Source: Phycisphaerales bacterium
GTDB lineage: Bacteria; Planctomycetota; Phycisphaerae; UBA1845
Assembly (NCBI GenBank): GCA_013140575.1
Contig: JABFSN010000074.1
Coordinates: 1 to 64,000 of the forward strand
Reading direction: 5' to 3'
Length of the DNA: 64,000 nucleotides
Part shown: one piece after another, positions 52,552 to 62,377 of the stretch
How the letters are laid out: each line of letters begins with the position of its first letter
Position numbering within the stretch: the first letter of the stretch is position 1
Position numbers and translations under genes: made by a program
The notes under the pieces: model-generated
What the model was told of the DNA's origin: nothing
Databases searched by the model: none
What the model saw: the letters and a program-made list of their open reading frames with translations, nothing else

Positions 52552-54753
52552 ATGTCCGCGACCCAAACTCATCCGTCGATCCGCCCCCTCCTCAAGCAAT
52601 ACTGGGGCTTCGACCGCCTCCGCCCGCTGCAGGCCGAGGCGATCGATGCCGGATTGCAGCGCCGTGACTCGCTTGTGGTTATGCCCACCGGCGGCGGCAA
52701 ATCGCTGTGTTACCAAGTGCCCCCGCTGCTGGCCAACCGCACCGATGTGGTCGTTTCCCCGCTCATCGCGCTCATGAAGGACCAAGTCGACGCCCTGCGC
52801 TCCAACGGTTACCCCGCCGCCGCGGTCTACAGCGGCATGACGTCGGACGACCGACGTACCGTCGCCGCGAATGTCGCCGCCGGTCGATTGCGTCTGCTGT
52901 TCGTCTCCCCGGAACGGCTTTTAACGCCGGGATTCCTGCGTTACCTCGATGGACCCAACGTGCGGACGTTCGCCATCGACGAGGCCCACTGCATCAGCCA
53001 TTGGGGACACGACTTCCGCCCCGAATACCGCCGTCTGGCCGAATTGCGCGAGCACTTCCCCGATGCCTCCCTCCACGCCTTCACCGCCACCGCCACCGAA
53101 CGCGTTCGGGAGGACATCCTTCATCAACTCGGTCTGAAGGACCCGTGCGTACTGGTCGGTTCATTCGACCGACCCAATCTCGTCTACCGCGTGATCCCCC
53201 GCACGGACGTCTACAGTCAGGTCGCCGACGTCATCACCCGTCACAAGGGTCGCGCCGTCATCGTCTATTGCATCAGTCGCCGGGATACGGAAAACCTTGC
53301 GGGCGCCCTGCAATCCACCGGCTTCCGCGCCGCGTTCTATCACGCGGGCATGACTCCCGACGACCGCCGCCGAACCCAGGACGACTTCGCCCGCGAGCGA
53401 ATCGACATCATCGTCGCCACCGTCGCCTTCGGCATGGGCATCGACCGCAGCGACGTGCGTTGCGTCATTCACGCGGCCATGCCCAAATCGGTCGAACACT
53501 ACCAGCAGGAATCGGGCCGGGCCGGGCGCGACGGACTGGAGGCGGAGTGCGTGCTGCTCTACTCCACGGCGGACGCCATCAAATGGGAGGGGTTGATGCG
53601 GCGCAGCGCCGAGGATGCGCGGGTGCCCGTCGATCCGGCGATGATCGACGCGATGTTGGAATTGCTCCGCCACATCCGCACCTACGCGGGCGGCATGGAC
53701 TGTCGCCACGCGGCACTGGTGCGTTATTTCGGGCAGCCTTTCGACCGGTCCAACTGCGGCGCGTGCGACGTGTGTCTCGGCGAGATCGACGGGCTCGAGG
53801 ACGAGACCGTCCTGGCCCAGAAAATCCTCTCCTGCGTCGCCCGCGTGGGCGAACGCTTCGGCGTCGGTCACGTCGTCGATGTGCTCAAGGGCGCCGACAC
53901 CGAGCGCATCCGCCAACTCGGCCACGACCGCCTCAGCACCCATGCCCTCCTGGCGGATATGGACAAGGATCTGCTCAAACGCCGCGTCTACGACCTGCTC
54001 GATCAGCAGATGGTGGCCCGCGACGGAACCGACAAGCCCGTGCTCAAGCTCAACGCCGCCTCGTGGGACATTCTGCGCGGTCGGCGCCGCGTCATGCTCC
54101 GCAAGGTCGATGAGCGCGTCGTGCAGCACAGCCGGACGCAGGTTGATTCGTGGGAGGGCGTGGACCAGGGCATGTACGACGAATTGCGGGCCCTGCGACG
54201 CACGCTGGCCGAGGAGCAGAACGTGCCCGCCTTCGTCATCTTCAACGACGTTACGCTGCTCGACCTCGCGCGACGTCGGCCGGTCACCGTCGATCATCTT
54301 CGAACCGTGCACGGCATCGGAAAAACCAAGGCCGGCGTATTCGGTCGGCGCATCATCGCCGCGGTGCAGTCCCACTGCCGGACGCACGATCTCCTGACCG
54401 ACGTTGGCGCCCTCGAGCACGCCGTCGCTCCGGCGAAGGTCCACGCGCCATCGCTTGCCGAGCGCCGGGCGTTTGAAATGTTCGCCGCCGGCGCCGCGAT
54501 TGAAGAGGTGATGCACGATCTGCAACGGGCTCGCTCGACGACCATGAAATACCTCGTCGAATTCATCGCCAACCGTGCGCCCGCCTCCATCGATCGCTGG
54601 GTCGACGCCCCCACCTACGACCGCGTCCGCGCCGCCATCGAGAAGGAGCCGTCGCCCTTCCTGCGGCCGGTGTTCGAAGCCCTCGACGGCCAGGTTCCCT
54701 ACGACACCCTCCGTCTCGTCGCCGCGCATCTCCGGTCCAACGCCAAATCGTAA
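52552..54753 (+). CDS. recQ: ATP-dependent DNA helicase RecQ (733 aa)
   Basis: A 3'-5' helicase for recombination and repair. Motif I is VVMPTGGGKSLCYQVP (around residue 45), motif II DEAHCISHWGHDFRPEY (around 143), motif VI HYQQESGRAGRDG. The zinc site is C-x16-C-x2-C-x2-C-like (DCRHAALVRYFGQ, NCGACDVC). Then come a winged helix, an HRDC domain (VFIFNDV-like FVIFNDVTLLDLA) and a C-terminal helical domain (EMFAAGAAIEEVMHDLQRAR) found in long RecQ proteins. The start ATG 52552 is chosen because the frame upstream has no family match. Confidence 0.95.
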   Translation: MSATQTHPSIRPLLKQYWGFDRLRPLQAEAIDAGLQRRDSLVVMPTGGGKSLCYQVPPLLANRTDVVVSPLIALMKDQVDALRSNGYPAAAVYSGMTSDDRRTVAANVAAGRLRLLFVSPERLLTPGFLRYLDGPNVRTFAIDEAHCISHWGHDFRPEYRRLAELREHFPDASLHAFTATATERVREDILHQLGLKDPCVLVGSFDRPNLVYRVIPRTDVYSQVADVITRHKGRAVIVYCISRRDTENLAGALQSTGFRAAFYHAGMTPDDRRRTQDDFARERIDIIVATVAFGMGIDRSDVRCVIHAAMPKSVEHYQQESGRAGRDGLEAECVLLYSTADAIKWEGLMRRSAEDARVPVDPAMIDAMLELLRHIRTYAGGMDCRHAALVRYFGQPFDRSNCGACDVCLGEIDGLEDETVLAQKILSCVARVGERFGVGHVVDVLKGADTERIRQLGHDRLSTHALLADMDKDLLKRRVYDLLDQQMVARDGTDKPVLKLNAASWDILRGRRRVMLRKVDERVVQHSRTQVDSWEGVDQGMYDELRALRRTLAEEQNVPAFVIFNDVTLLDLARRRPVTVDHLRTVHGIGKTKAGVFGRRIIAAVQSHCRTHDLLTDVGALEHAVAPAKVHAPSLAERRAFEMFAAGAAIEEVMHDLQRARSTTMKYLVEFIANRAPASIDRWVDAPTYDRVRAAIEKEPSPFLRPVFEALDGQVPYDTLRLVAAHLRSNAKS

Positions 54754-54829
54754 CCAACGCACCTGACACCGCCCGATCGGACGCTTATGATCCGGTGCCT
54801 TCGCACCCGTTGGGCGGTTGAACGCATTC

Positions 54830-57800
54830 ATGCACGCAAGCCCATTCCGATTCCTGCTTCTTGTCGCGGGCATCCCGCTCGTCTTGATCGGATGCCGTCG
54901 CGCGGAAGCCCCGCCCCCCGGTGACGATTTCGCCACGTGCATGAATCTCGGCAAGGCGTTTATCGAGAACCGCGAATCCGCCAAGGCCGTCACATTCCTG
55001 ACCCGCGCCGTCGCCCTCCAACCTCAATCGGTCGCGGCCCTTCGCAATCTCGCCCGCGCCTACCTCATCAGCAAGGAGGCCGCCCCGGCCGCCCCGGCCT
55101 TCGACGCCCTGACCCGATCGCTGGCCGTCGAGCCCGATTCGGCCGCCGGTCACTACCTGACGGGTCTGGCCCTCGTCCGTCTCGAACGCTACGCCGACGC
55201 CGTCCCGCATTTCGAATCGGCCGTGCGGCACGATCCCGACACGGCCACGCTGCGCTATCAACTGGGCCGGGCCCTGGAACAATCCGGGCAAGCCGCCCGC
55301 GCCCACGAACAATTCACGGAAACGGTTCGCCTCGACCCGCTGCACGCGACGGCCGTCTACCGCCTGGCCGCCCACGCCCGCGAGCGCCGCGACATGGACG
55401 AGGTCCGCCGTTTGATGCTCGATTTCCAGCGCTTGATCGACCAGTTCGGCCGGCCCCCGGAACAGGCCCTCGAACAGTGCGCCCATAGCGTGCCGGAATT
55501 GCCGCCCGCGACAATCTCGCCATCCCCCGCGATTCCTGTCTTGTTCGTGGATTCGACCGCGGCGTGGAATGCCGGCCAACCGCTCGCTGCCGACGTCGCC
55601 GCGGTCATTGATGTCGACGACGCCGGTCGTCCCACGCTGTTTGTCGCCGGCGCGGACGGCGCGTATCTGTTGCGCATGTCCGACGCCGGCACGTTGGTGC
55701 GATCTGCGGTGGAATCGTCGTCGGGTTCGTTGGCCGGATTCACCGATTGCATCGCCGGCGATTTCTTCATTAAGGTCACCACGCGCAACAAATCGACCGC
55801 CAAGCATGACGCGCTCGCCGACGTGTTTCTGGTCGGACCGTCCGGATGCCGCTTGCTCGAACGCGTCGACGGGGCCACGTTTCGTGACCGCACCGCCCAC
55901 GCCGGTCTGGCCGACGTCACCGGTCATCGCGCGGCCTGGATCGACTACGATCACGATGGCGACCTCGATCTGTTCATTGCCGGCGACCGCGGCGTACGCG
56001 TCTGGCAGAACAGCGGACAATTCGATGACCTCGCCGTCGAACCGCCGCCGGACGGAAAACCCGCGCCGCCGTTATTCACGGACGTTACCGAGTCCATCGG
56101 CATCATCCCCGGCTCGCCCGCGACCGATGTGGCCTCCATCGAACTGGACAACAACGTGGCCATCGACGCCGTCGTTGCCCGCGGCGGCGATCCGACGACC
56201 GTTCACGTAAACCAGCGCGCCGGTCGATTCGCCCCGCAGCCCGAACCGCCCGGACCGTGGCCGTCGGCTCACCGCATCGTCGTTGACGACATGAACAACG
56301 ACGGTTGGTACGACATCGTCCTGACGAATCCCGATCACCTGTTGGTGATGCTGGGGCACGGCGCTGGCCAACATCGTCTTGAATCGTCCGGCGGCGCCGC
56401 GATCGGCACCGCGTTGTTGGACTACGATAACGACGGCGGGCTCGACATTTTGACGTTTGGCGGCGCCGGCGCGATTCACCTATGGCGGAACGGCGTACAC
56501 GACTGGACGGACGTCACCCAATCGACGGGTCTGACCCACATGGACGCCGGCGGCATCCGCGAAATCATCCCGGCCGACTACGACGGCGACGGCGACGACG
56601 ATCTCGCCTTGATTCCCGACCAAGGACGCCTGCGTTTCCTCCGCAACGACGGCGGGCACGTCAACGGCCGGCTGAAAATCGATCTCGTATCCATCCTGAC
56701 CAACCCCAGCGGCATCGGCACGCGCGTCGAGGTTCGCGGCGGCCCGTTCTGGGTGACACGCCATGTCACTAAACCGTTCCTCGACGTCGGTCTTGCCGGC
56801 CGCGACCGGCTCGACGCGGTCCTCACCGTCTGGACCAACGGCGTGACCGACAACGAAACGTCCGTCGCGCCCGGACCGAAACCGCTGACCATCATCGAAA
56901 AAATCGTCGAGGCCGGCAGTTGCCCGTTCCTCCTCGCCCGGGACGGCGACGGCTACCGCTTCGTCACCGACATCCTCGGCAACGCCCCGCTGGGCTTGTC
57001 GCTGACCCGCGACGTCTTCCTGCCCGCCGATCCCGACGAATTCGCGTTCGTCGGCGACGCGGACAACGTGAAACCCCGCGATGGCGATTACGAATTACAG
57101 GTCACCGAAGCCTATCGCGAAGTGCTATACCTTGACACCGTCGAAATGGTCGCCGTCGATCATCCCCCGGACACGGAAGTTCATCCATCCGACAAGATCC
57201 GGCCGCCGCCGTTTCCGCCGTCGCACCTATGGCAGCTTCGTAACCTGCAACCGCCCACCCGCGTCCTCGGCAGCGACGGCATCGACCGCACCGCCGCCGT
57301 TCAGCAGCTCGACGGCTCGTTCGCCCCCCCGCCCGATCCGCTTCCCCCGCCGTATCGCGGCATGGGCCAACCGCTGGTGTTGACCATGGATTTCGGCGCA
57401 TCCGATTCCCAACCGCTCGACGTCACCCGCCCGCTGGTGTTGGCATTGACCGGCTGGCTCCGCTACGGCAACGCCAGCGTCAACATCGCCATGTCGCAGA
57501 ACGAATCGCTGTCCATCATCCCGCCGGTGCTCGAGGTCGAAACCGGTGACAACCGCTGGCAACCGGTTAATTGCGTCGTCGGCATGCCTGCCGGCAAAAC
57601 CAAAACCATCGTGGTCGATCTCCGCGGCAAACTACCGGACGGCGCCCGCAAGCTGCGCCTGACCACCACTTTCGAACTCCGGTGGGACCGCATCGCCCTC
57701 GCCGACGGCGAGCCTATCGAGGAACAACGTCTGATCCCGTTGCCGTTGACCTCGGCCGACCTCGACTGGCGCGGCTACCCCCACATGGCCGCCCGCGCCC

Positions 57801-58354
57801 CCGATCACCCCATCACTCCCGATTATTCCGTTATCACCGACCTTCCCCGCTGGCGAACCCAACCCCAGGGCTGGTGTACGCGCTACGGCGACATCCGCGA
57901 ATTGCTGACCGATCGCGACCAACAAATGGCCATCATCAACGCCGGCGACGCCGTCACCCTCCGCTTCGCCGCCGACAACCTCACCGCGCTCGACCCCGGC
58001 CGCACGCGATCCTTCTTCTTTTATTCCGTCGGCTGGAACAAGGACGCCGACTACAACGTGGTCGACGGCGACCGCGTCCCACCATTCCCCACCGACGATT
58101 TTGTAGGGTGGGCACCGCCCACCAACGCCCATCGCGCGCCGTCCGACGAGTCCGGCGACGCTCCGCATTCCCCCTCCTCAAACAAAGGTAGGGTGGGCAA
58201 TGCCCACCCCACCTTCCCGGGCGACCTCTCGCCGAGCAGCGCATCCAAACTCGACGATCTCGTCGATCCATTCAATTATGTCGCCCCCGACGACTGGCGG
58301 CTGCGCTACAACACCCGTTGGATCCCACTCGACGCAGTCGCCGGTCGCCGTTGA
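54830..58354 (+). CDS. TPR and FG-GAP repeat lipoprotein (1174 aa)
   Basis: The lipoprotein signal is FLLLVAGIPLVLIGCRRAE. TPR repeats cover residues 40-200 (LVRLERYADAVPHFESAVRH and LGRALEQSGQAARAHEQFTE). FG-GAP/VCBS calcium loops follow (DYDHDGDLDLFIAG, DMNNDGWYDIVLTN, DYDNDGGLDILTFG, DYDGDGDDDLALIP), then an ASPIC/UnbV-like part and a beta-rich C-terminus of unknown fold. Near the end the frame carries an insertion made of two dispersed palindromes (58101-58213). ATG 54830 gives a normal signal; a TTG at 54818 would add four residues. It is related in plan to the gene at 17487-20054, with the TPR part at the other end. Confidence 0.87.
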   Translation: MHASPFRFLLLVAGIPLVLIGCRRAEAPPPGDDFATCMNLGKAFIENRESAKAVTFLTRAVALQPQSVAALRNLARAYLISKEAAPAAPAFDALTRSLAVEPDSAAGHYLTGLALVRLERYADAVPHFESAVRHDPDTATLRYQLGRALEQSGQAARAHEQFTETVRLDPLHATAVYRLAAHARERRDMDEVRRLMLDFQRLIDQFGRPPEQALEQCAHSVPELPPATISPSPAIPVLFVDSTAAWNAGQPLAADVAAVIDVDDAGRPTLFVAGADGAYLLRMSDAGTLVRSAVESSSGSLAGFTDCIAGDFFIKVTTRNKSTAKHDALADVFLVGPSGCRLLERVDGATFRDRTAHAGLADVTGHRAAWIDYDHDGDLDLFIAGDRGVRVWQNSGQFDDLAVEPPPDGKPAPPLFTDVTESIGIIPGSPATDVASIELDNNVAIDAVVARGGDPTTVHVNQRAGRFAPQPEPPGPWPSAHRIVVDDMNNDGWYDIVLTNPDHLLVMLGHGAGQHRLESSGGAAIGTALLDYDNDGGLDILTFGGAGAIHLWRNGVHDWTDVTQSTGLTHMDAGGIREIIPADYDGDGDDDLALIPDQGRLRFLRNDGGHVNGRLKIDLVSILTNPSGIGTRVEVRGGPFWVTRHVTKPFLDVGLAGRDRLDAVLTVWTNGVTDNETSVAPGPKPLTIIEKIVEAGSCPFLLARDGDGYRFVTDILGNAPLGLSLTRDVFLPADPDEFAFVGDADNVKPRDGDYELQVTEAYREVLYLDTVEMVAVDHPPDTEVHPSDKIRPPPFPPSHLWQLRNLQPPTRVLGSDGIDRTAAVQQLDGSFAPPPDPLPPPYRGMGQPLVLTMDFGASDSQPLDVTRPLVLALTGWLRYGNASVNIAMSQNESLSIIPPVLEVETGDNRWQPVNCVVGMPAGKTKTIVVDLRGKLPDGARKLRLTTTFELRWDRIALADGEPIEEQRLIPLPLTSADLDWRGYPHMAARAPDHPITPDYSVITDLPRWRTQPQGWCTRYGDIRELLTDRDQQMAIINAGDAVTLRFAADNLTALDPGRTRSFFFYSVGWNKDADYNVVDGDRVPPFPTDDFVGWAPPTNAHRAPSDESGDAPHSPSSNKGRVGNAHPTFPGDLSPSSASKLDDLVDPFNYVAPDDWRLRYNTRWIPLDAVAGRR
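58101..58213. repeat. Two dispersed GGTGGGCA-NN-TGCCCACC palindromes inside a reading frame
   Basis: GGTGGGCACCGCCCACC (58107-58123) and GGTGGGCAATGCCCACC (58192-58208), each preceded by TAG. They are translated as VGWAPPTNAH and GRVGNAHPT within the TPR/FG-GAP protein. About 70 bp of serine/proline-rich coding sequence lies between them. The rest of the protein resumes at LDDLVDPFNYVAPDDW. Confidence 0.85.
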
Positions 58355-58476
58355 TTCCGCGCGATCCATAAACCGGCCGCCGCGAATCCCTCGCCTCCGC
58401 TCGCGTCCGATCCCAATCTGCGTTAACCTGCGCAATTCGTGGATCAAGCTTCTGATCGCGTGAATACGGGATTTCC

Positions 58477-60279
58477 ATGACTGACCAACGGCTCATTCGT
58501 AATTTCGGCATCATCGCCCACATCGACCACGGCAAGAGCACGTTGGCCGATCGCATCCTCGAGCGCTCCGGGGCCATCTCCAAACGCGAGATGCGCGAGC
58601 AGTTCCTCGACGACATGGACCTCGAACGCGAGATGGGCATCACCATCAAGGCCAACCGCGCCACCGTTCGTCACGTCCACAAGGGCGAAGAATACATGCT
58701 CAACCTCATCGACACCCCCGGGCACGTCGACTTCCATTACGAAGTGTCGCGGGCCATGGCCGCCTGCGAGGGCGTGCTGTTGCTGGTCGACGCGTCGCAG
58801 GGCGTGCAGGCCCAGACCGTGGCCAACGCCTACATCGCCACGGACGCCAATCTCGAAATCATCCCGGTCATCAACAAGATCGACATCCTCGGCGCCCATC
58901 CCGACGAAGTCGCCCTTGAGGTCGAACAGGTGCTGGGGCTGGCGGCCGACGAGGCCCTCTTCGTATCCGGCAAGACCGGCCAGGGCATAGACGAATTGTT
59001 CGCGGCCATCTGCGAACGCATCCCCGCGCCCGGGGGCGATCGCGCCGCGCCGCTCCGCGCTCTGATCTACGACGCCAAATCCGATCCGCACCGCGGCATC
59101 ATCTGCCACGTACGGATGGTCGACGGTTGCATCAAACGCGGCGACGCCATCCACATGATGCGCGGGGGCAGCGACCAGATCGTCACCGAGGTCGGCAAAT
59201 GCACCCCCAAACCCACGCCCATGCCCGACCTCTCCGCCGGCGAGGTGGGCTACGTGTTGGCCGGTATCAAGACGTTGGCCGACGTCAACATCGGCGACAC
59301 CATCACCCACGAAAAGCACGGCGCCACCGATCCCCTGCCGGGCTACAAAACCCCCCAGCAGATGGTCTACTGCGATTTCTATCCCGGTCCGGGCACCACC
59401 ACGCAGGGGCTGCGCGAGGCCATGGAACGGTTGTGGCTGAACGACAGCTCCTTCACCTACGGGCCGACGTCGTCCGACGCGCTCGGCGTGGGGTTCCGCT
59501 GCGGGTTCCTCGGCCTGTTGCACATGAAGATCATTCAGGAACGTCTGGAACGCGAAAGCGACGTCTCCCTGGTGCAGACCGCCCCCACGGTCACGTACGA
59601 GATCGTGCTCCGCACCGGCGAGGTGGTGACCATACTGTCGCCCAGTCAGATGCCCGACCCGTCGCACATCGAGGAGATCCGCGAGCCCTTCTGCCGGGCG
59701 AGCGTCATTATCCCCGTCGATTGCGTCGGCACGCTGATGACCCTCGCTTTGGAACGGCGCGGCACACAGACCGGCACGGAATATCTTTCCAAGACCCGGG
59801 TCATGCTGCGTTTCGAATTCCCCCTCGGCGAGATCATTTACGATTTCTACGACAAGTTGAAGAGCATCACCCGCGGCTACGGCACCGTCGATTACGAAGT
59901 CACCGGTTTCCGCGCCGGGCAACTCGTCAAGATGGACATCCTGGTCAACGCCGTCCCCGTCGACGCCCTGTCCATCATCGTCCACCGCGACAAGGCTCTG
60001 TTCCGCGGCCGCCGCCTCGTCTCCCGCCTGCGCAAGGAGATCGAGCGCCACCAGTTCGAAATCCCCATTCAGGCCGCCATCGGCGGAAAAATCATCGCCC
60101 GCGAGACCATCAAGGGATTCCGCAAGAACGTGACCGCGAAGTGCTATGGCGGCGACGTCACCCGCAAACGCAAGCTGCTCGAAAAGCAGAAGGAAGGCAA
60201 AAAGCGCATGAAACAGGTCGGCATGGTCTCCATTCCCCAGGAAGCCTTCATGGCCGTCCTCGACCCCGGCGACGATTGA
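58477..60279 (+). CDS. lepA: Elongation factor 4 (LepA), ribosomal back-translocase GTPase (600 aa)
   Basis: A translational GTPase. G1 is AHIDHGKST, switch I is REMGITIK, G3 is DTPGHVDF, G4 is NKID and G5 is SGKTGQG. The LepA-specific C-terminal domain is present (GGKIIARETIKGFRKNVTAK, then YGGDVTRKRKLLEKQKEGKK). The length is typical. The ATG at 58477 follows a weak site, GGGATTTCC. It stands alone between the lipoprotein gene and rocD. Confidence 0.97.
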   Translation: MTDQRLIRNFGIIAHIDHGKSTLADRILERSGAISKREMREQFLDDMDLEREMGITIKANRATVRHVHKGEEYMLNLIDTPGHVDFHYEVSRAMAACEGVLLLVDASQGVQAQTVANAYIATDANLEIIPVINKIDILGAHPDEVALEVEQVLGLAADEALFVSGKTGQGIDELFAAICERIPAPGGDRAAPLRALIYDAKSDPHRGIICHVRMVDGCIKRGDAIHMMRGGSDQIVTEVGKCTPKPTPMPDLSAGEVGYVLAGIKTLADVNIGDTITHEKHGATDPLPGYKTPQQMVYCDFYPGPGTTTQGLREAMERLWLNDSSFTYGPTSSDALGVGFRCGFLGLLHMKIIQERLERESDVSLVQTAPTVTYEIVLRTGEVVTILSPSQMPDPSHIEEIREPFCRASVIIPVDCVGTLMTLALERRGTQTGTEYLSKTRVMLRFEFPLGEIIYDFYDKLKSITRGYGTVDYEVTGFRAGQLVKMDILVNAVPVDALSIIVHRDKALFRGRRLVSRLRKEIERHQFEIPIQAAIGGKIIARETIKGFRKNVTAKCYGGDVTRKRKLLEKQKEGKKRMKQVGMVSIPQEAFMAVLDPGDD

Positions 60280-60410
60280 TCCTGCGCCGCCGACCATGCG
60301 CGGGCGTCTGCGATCGGACTCGCAGGCGGCGACCAGCGCGATGCGATTACCTCACCAATCCGCCGACTCGCCCGGCGAACGGCGGCGGCGATCGTTTCGA
60401 CTTCGATGTC

Positions 60411-61664
60411 CTAGATCAGCACCTTCCGCAGCCGTTCCAGCGCCCAGTCAATCTCTTCGCGCGTGATGCACAGCGGCGGGGCCAAACGCATGGTCTGTTC
60501 GTGGGTGTCCTTGCACAACATGCCCAGGTCTTTCAGGCGCGTGCAGTACTCGCGGGCCTTGCCGGCCGTCACATGGAATTCGATGCCCACCCACAATCCC
60601 CGGCCGCGAATCTGCTTGACCTTGTCGGTGTTGATGGCCCGCAATTGCTTCAGCAGGTATTCACCCTGCTCGCGGGCGTTGTCCTGGTATTGGTTGGTCT
60701 TCAGCAACGCGATCACGCGGCGGGCGATGGCACAGGCCAGCGGGTTCCCGCCGAACGTGCTGCCGTGGTCGCCGGGGCTGAACACGCCGAGGATGTCCCT
60801 TGTCGAAACGACGGCCGACACGGGCATGATGCCCCCGCCAAGCGCTTTGCCGAGAATGTACATATCCGGCTTCACGCCTTCATGCTCGCACGCAAACGTG
60901 AAACCCGTTCGGCCCAGACCCGACTGAATCTCGTCGGCGATGAAAAGCACCCGGTTCTCGCAGCACAACGTCCGCGCGTGGCGCAGGAAGCCGTCCGGCG
61001 GAACGATGATGCCGGCCTCGCCCTGAATCGGCTCGACCAAAAACGCGGCCGTGTGCTCGTCGATCGACCGCCGCAGGGCCTCGATGTTGCCGTACGGGAT
61101 GATCTCGAACCCCGGGGTGAACGGGCCGAAACCGCTGCGGCATTGCGGGTCGGTGCTGAAACTAATGATGGTCGTCGTCCGCCCGTGGAAATTGTCGGCG
61201 CACACGATGATCTTCGCTCGGCCGGACGGAATGCCCTTCCGCGTGTAGCCCCACTTGCGGGCGGTCTTGATGGCCGTCTCGACGCCTTCGGCCCCGGTGT
61301 TCATGGGCAGGACCATCTCCATGCCGCACAGGTCGGCCAGGTCGCGGCAGAACGGTCCCAGTTGGTCGTTGTGGAACGCCCGCGACGTCAGCGTCACGCG
61401 GTCCATCTGCGACTTGGCGGCCGCGATCAACTCCGGATGGCAGTGGCCGAAATTGACCGCCGAATACGCGGCCAGCATGTCCATGTAACGATTGCCGTCG
61501 GCGTCCTCGACCCACACGCCGTCGGCGGAGGACACCACTACCGGCAATGGGTGATAGTTGTGCGCCCCATAGGTCTCGACCAGATCGATGTGGGCCGCAC
61601 CGTTCGTGTCCGCGGCGTGGTCCATCGTTTCGGTGTTGCAGGTTTCCTCGGCCTGTAGCGTCAT
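60411..61664 (-). CDS. rocD: Ornithine-oxo-acid aminotransferase (417 aa)
   Basis: A PLP enzyme that converts ornithine and 2-oxoglutarate to glutamate semialdehyde and glutamate. Motifs: NYHPLPVVV, MNTGAEGVETAIKTARKW, FHGRTTTIISFSTD, LVEPIQGEAGIIVP, the PLP-aspartate in LFIADEIQSGLGRTG and the Schiff-base lysine in YILGKALGGG. These match ornithine aminotransferase better than acetylornithine aminotransferase. ATG 61664 follows AAGGGGTGA. No other arginine-catabolic genes are adjacent. Confidence 0.92.
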   Translation of the reverse strand: MTLQAEETCNTETMDHAADTNGAAHIDLVETYGAHNYHPLPVVVSSADGVWVEDADGNRYMDMLAAYSAVNFGHCHPELIAAAKSQMDRVTLTSRAFHNDQLGPFCRDLADLCGMEMVLPMNTGAEGVETAIKTARKWGYTRKGIPSGRAKIIVCADNFHGRTTTIISFSTDPQCRSGFGPFTPGFEIIPYGNIEALRRSIDEHTAAFLVEPIQGEAGIIVPPDGFLRHARTLCCENRVLFIADEIQSGLGRTGFTFACEHEGVKPDMYILGKALGGGIMPVSAVVSTRDILGVFSPGDHGSTFGGNPLACAIARRVIALLKTNQYQDNAREQGEYLLKQLRAINTDKVKQIRGRGLWVGIEFHVTAGKAREYCTRLKDLGMLCKDTHEQTMRLAPPLCITREEIDWALERLRKVLI

Positions 61665-61951
61665 AACGTCACCCCTTGTTTCATACGACCCGATCGCGCT
61701 CGGTCGCCGGCGCGGCCTCGGGAACTCCGTTCAGGCGATTTCGCACATTTTGTTCGATAGCCGGATGATAATCCATTATCGGGCCGGCGTTCAAGCCGAC
61801 GGTCCGGTACCCGCTGGGTACGCCCCCGGCCGATCGCCGTCCGACAGTCTCCGCGATAGTCATCGGCACTACGGACGGTTCCGGTCGAGCCGATCCGCGC
61901 CATGATCCGACCCAATCCAGTGGTCCGGCGCACGTTTTTTTCGGGTGGCAT

Positions 61952-61973
61952 GGGCAAGCGTACTCGCTTGCCC
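61952..61973. repeat. Hairpin GGGCAAGCG-TACT-CGCTTGCCC
   Basis: Perfect 9-bp arms, followed by GTGTTTT. Could act as a weak terminator on the plus strand, but it resembles the dispersed palindromes and no gene ends just before it on that strand. Confidence 0.65.
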
Positions 61974-62025
61974 GTGTTTTCAGCCGTCGGCGCCTTCGCT
62001 GGGTGTCATCGCGAACGTCCGTGGC

Positions 62026-62217
62026 GCATGGACAACGGAGTACGGTTGTACGTGATTAGCGTCCGCCATCGCCATTCAGAGCACCGGGCGCGAGCCCGGT
62101 GTCGGTTGGACGATGGTGCGGCGACGGATCGCACACCGGGTCGTCGTCCGTGGGCTTGCGCCCACGGCTCTGATGTCGCGTTTCGCACGCTAATCACGTA
62201 CGTACCGTTGTCCATGC
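62026..62217. repeat. Foldback element with ~35-bp imperfect terminal inverted repeats
   Basis: The left arm starts GCATGGACAACGG and contains GTACGTGATTAGCGT. The right arm ends in the complement (ACGCTAATCACGTACGTACCGTTGTCCATGC, split here: ACGCTAATCACGTAC and GTACCGTTGTCCATGC). The inside holds two head-to-head palindromes flanked by CAGAGC/GCTCTG: CACCGGGCGCGAGCCCGGTG and CGTGGGC-TTGC-GCCCACG. There is no coding capacity. It looks like a MITE-like or RNA-hairpin element nested around dispersed repeats. Confidence 0.8.
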
Positions 62218-62377
62218 CGCTCGACCCGCAACGGTGCCCGCGACGGACCGCCAGCCCGCGGGTCCGCCGGCCGGACGACGGGGGTCTCGTCGGGCCGCTG
62301 GAGTTGTTTGACGACCATTGAATCTGGTAGAATGCCGCGAGCCGGCCGCAGGATGGGGTTCTAAAAAAGGGTGGGTC

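Noticed and set aside
58444..60297. A 617-codon minus-strand frame opposite lepA
   Set aside because: Shadow of a well-conserved gene.
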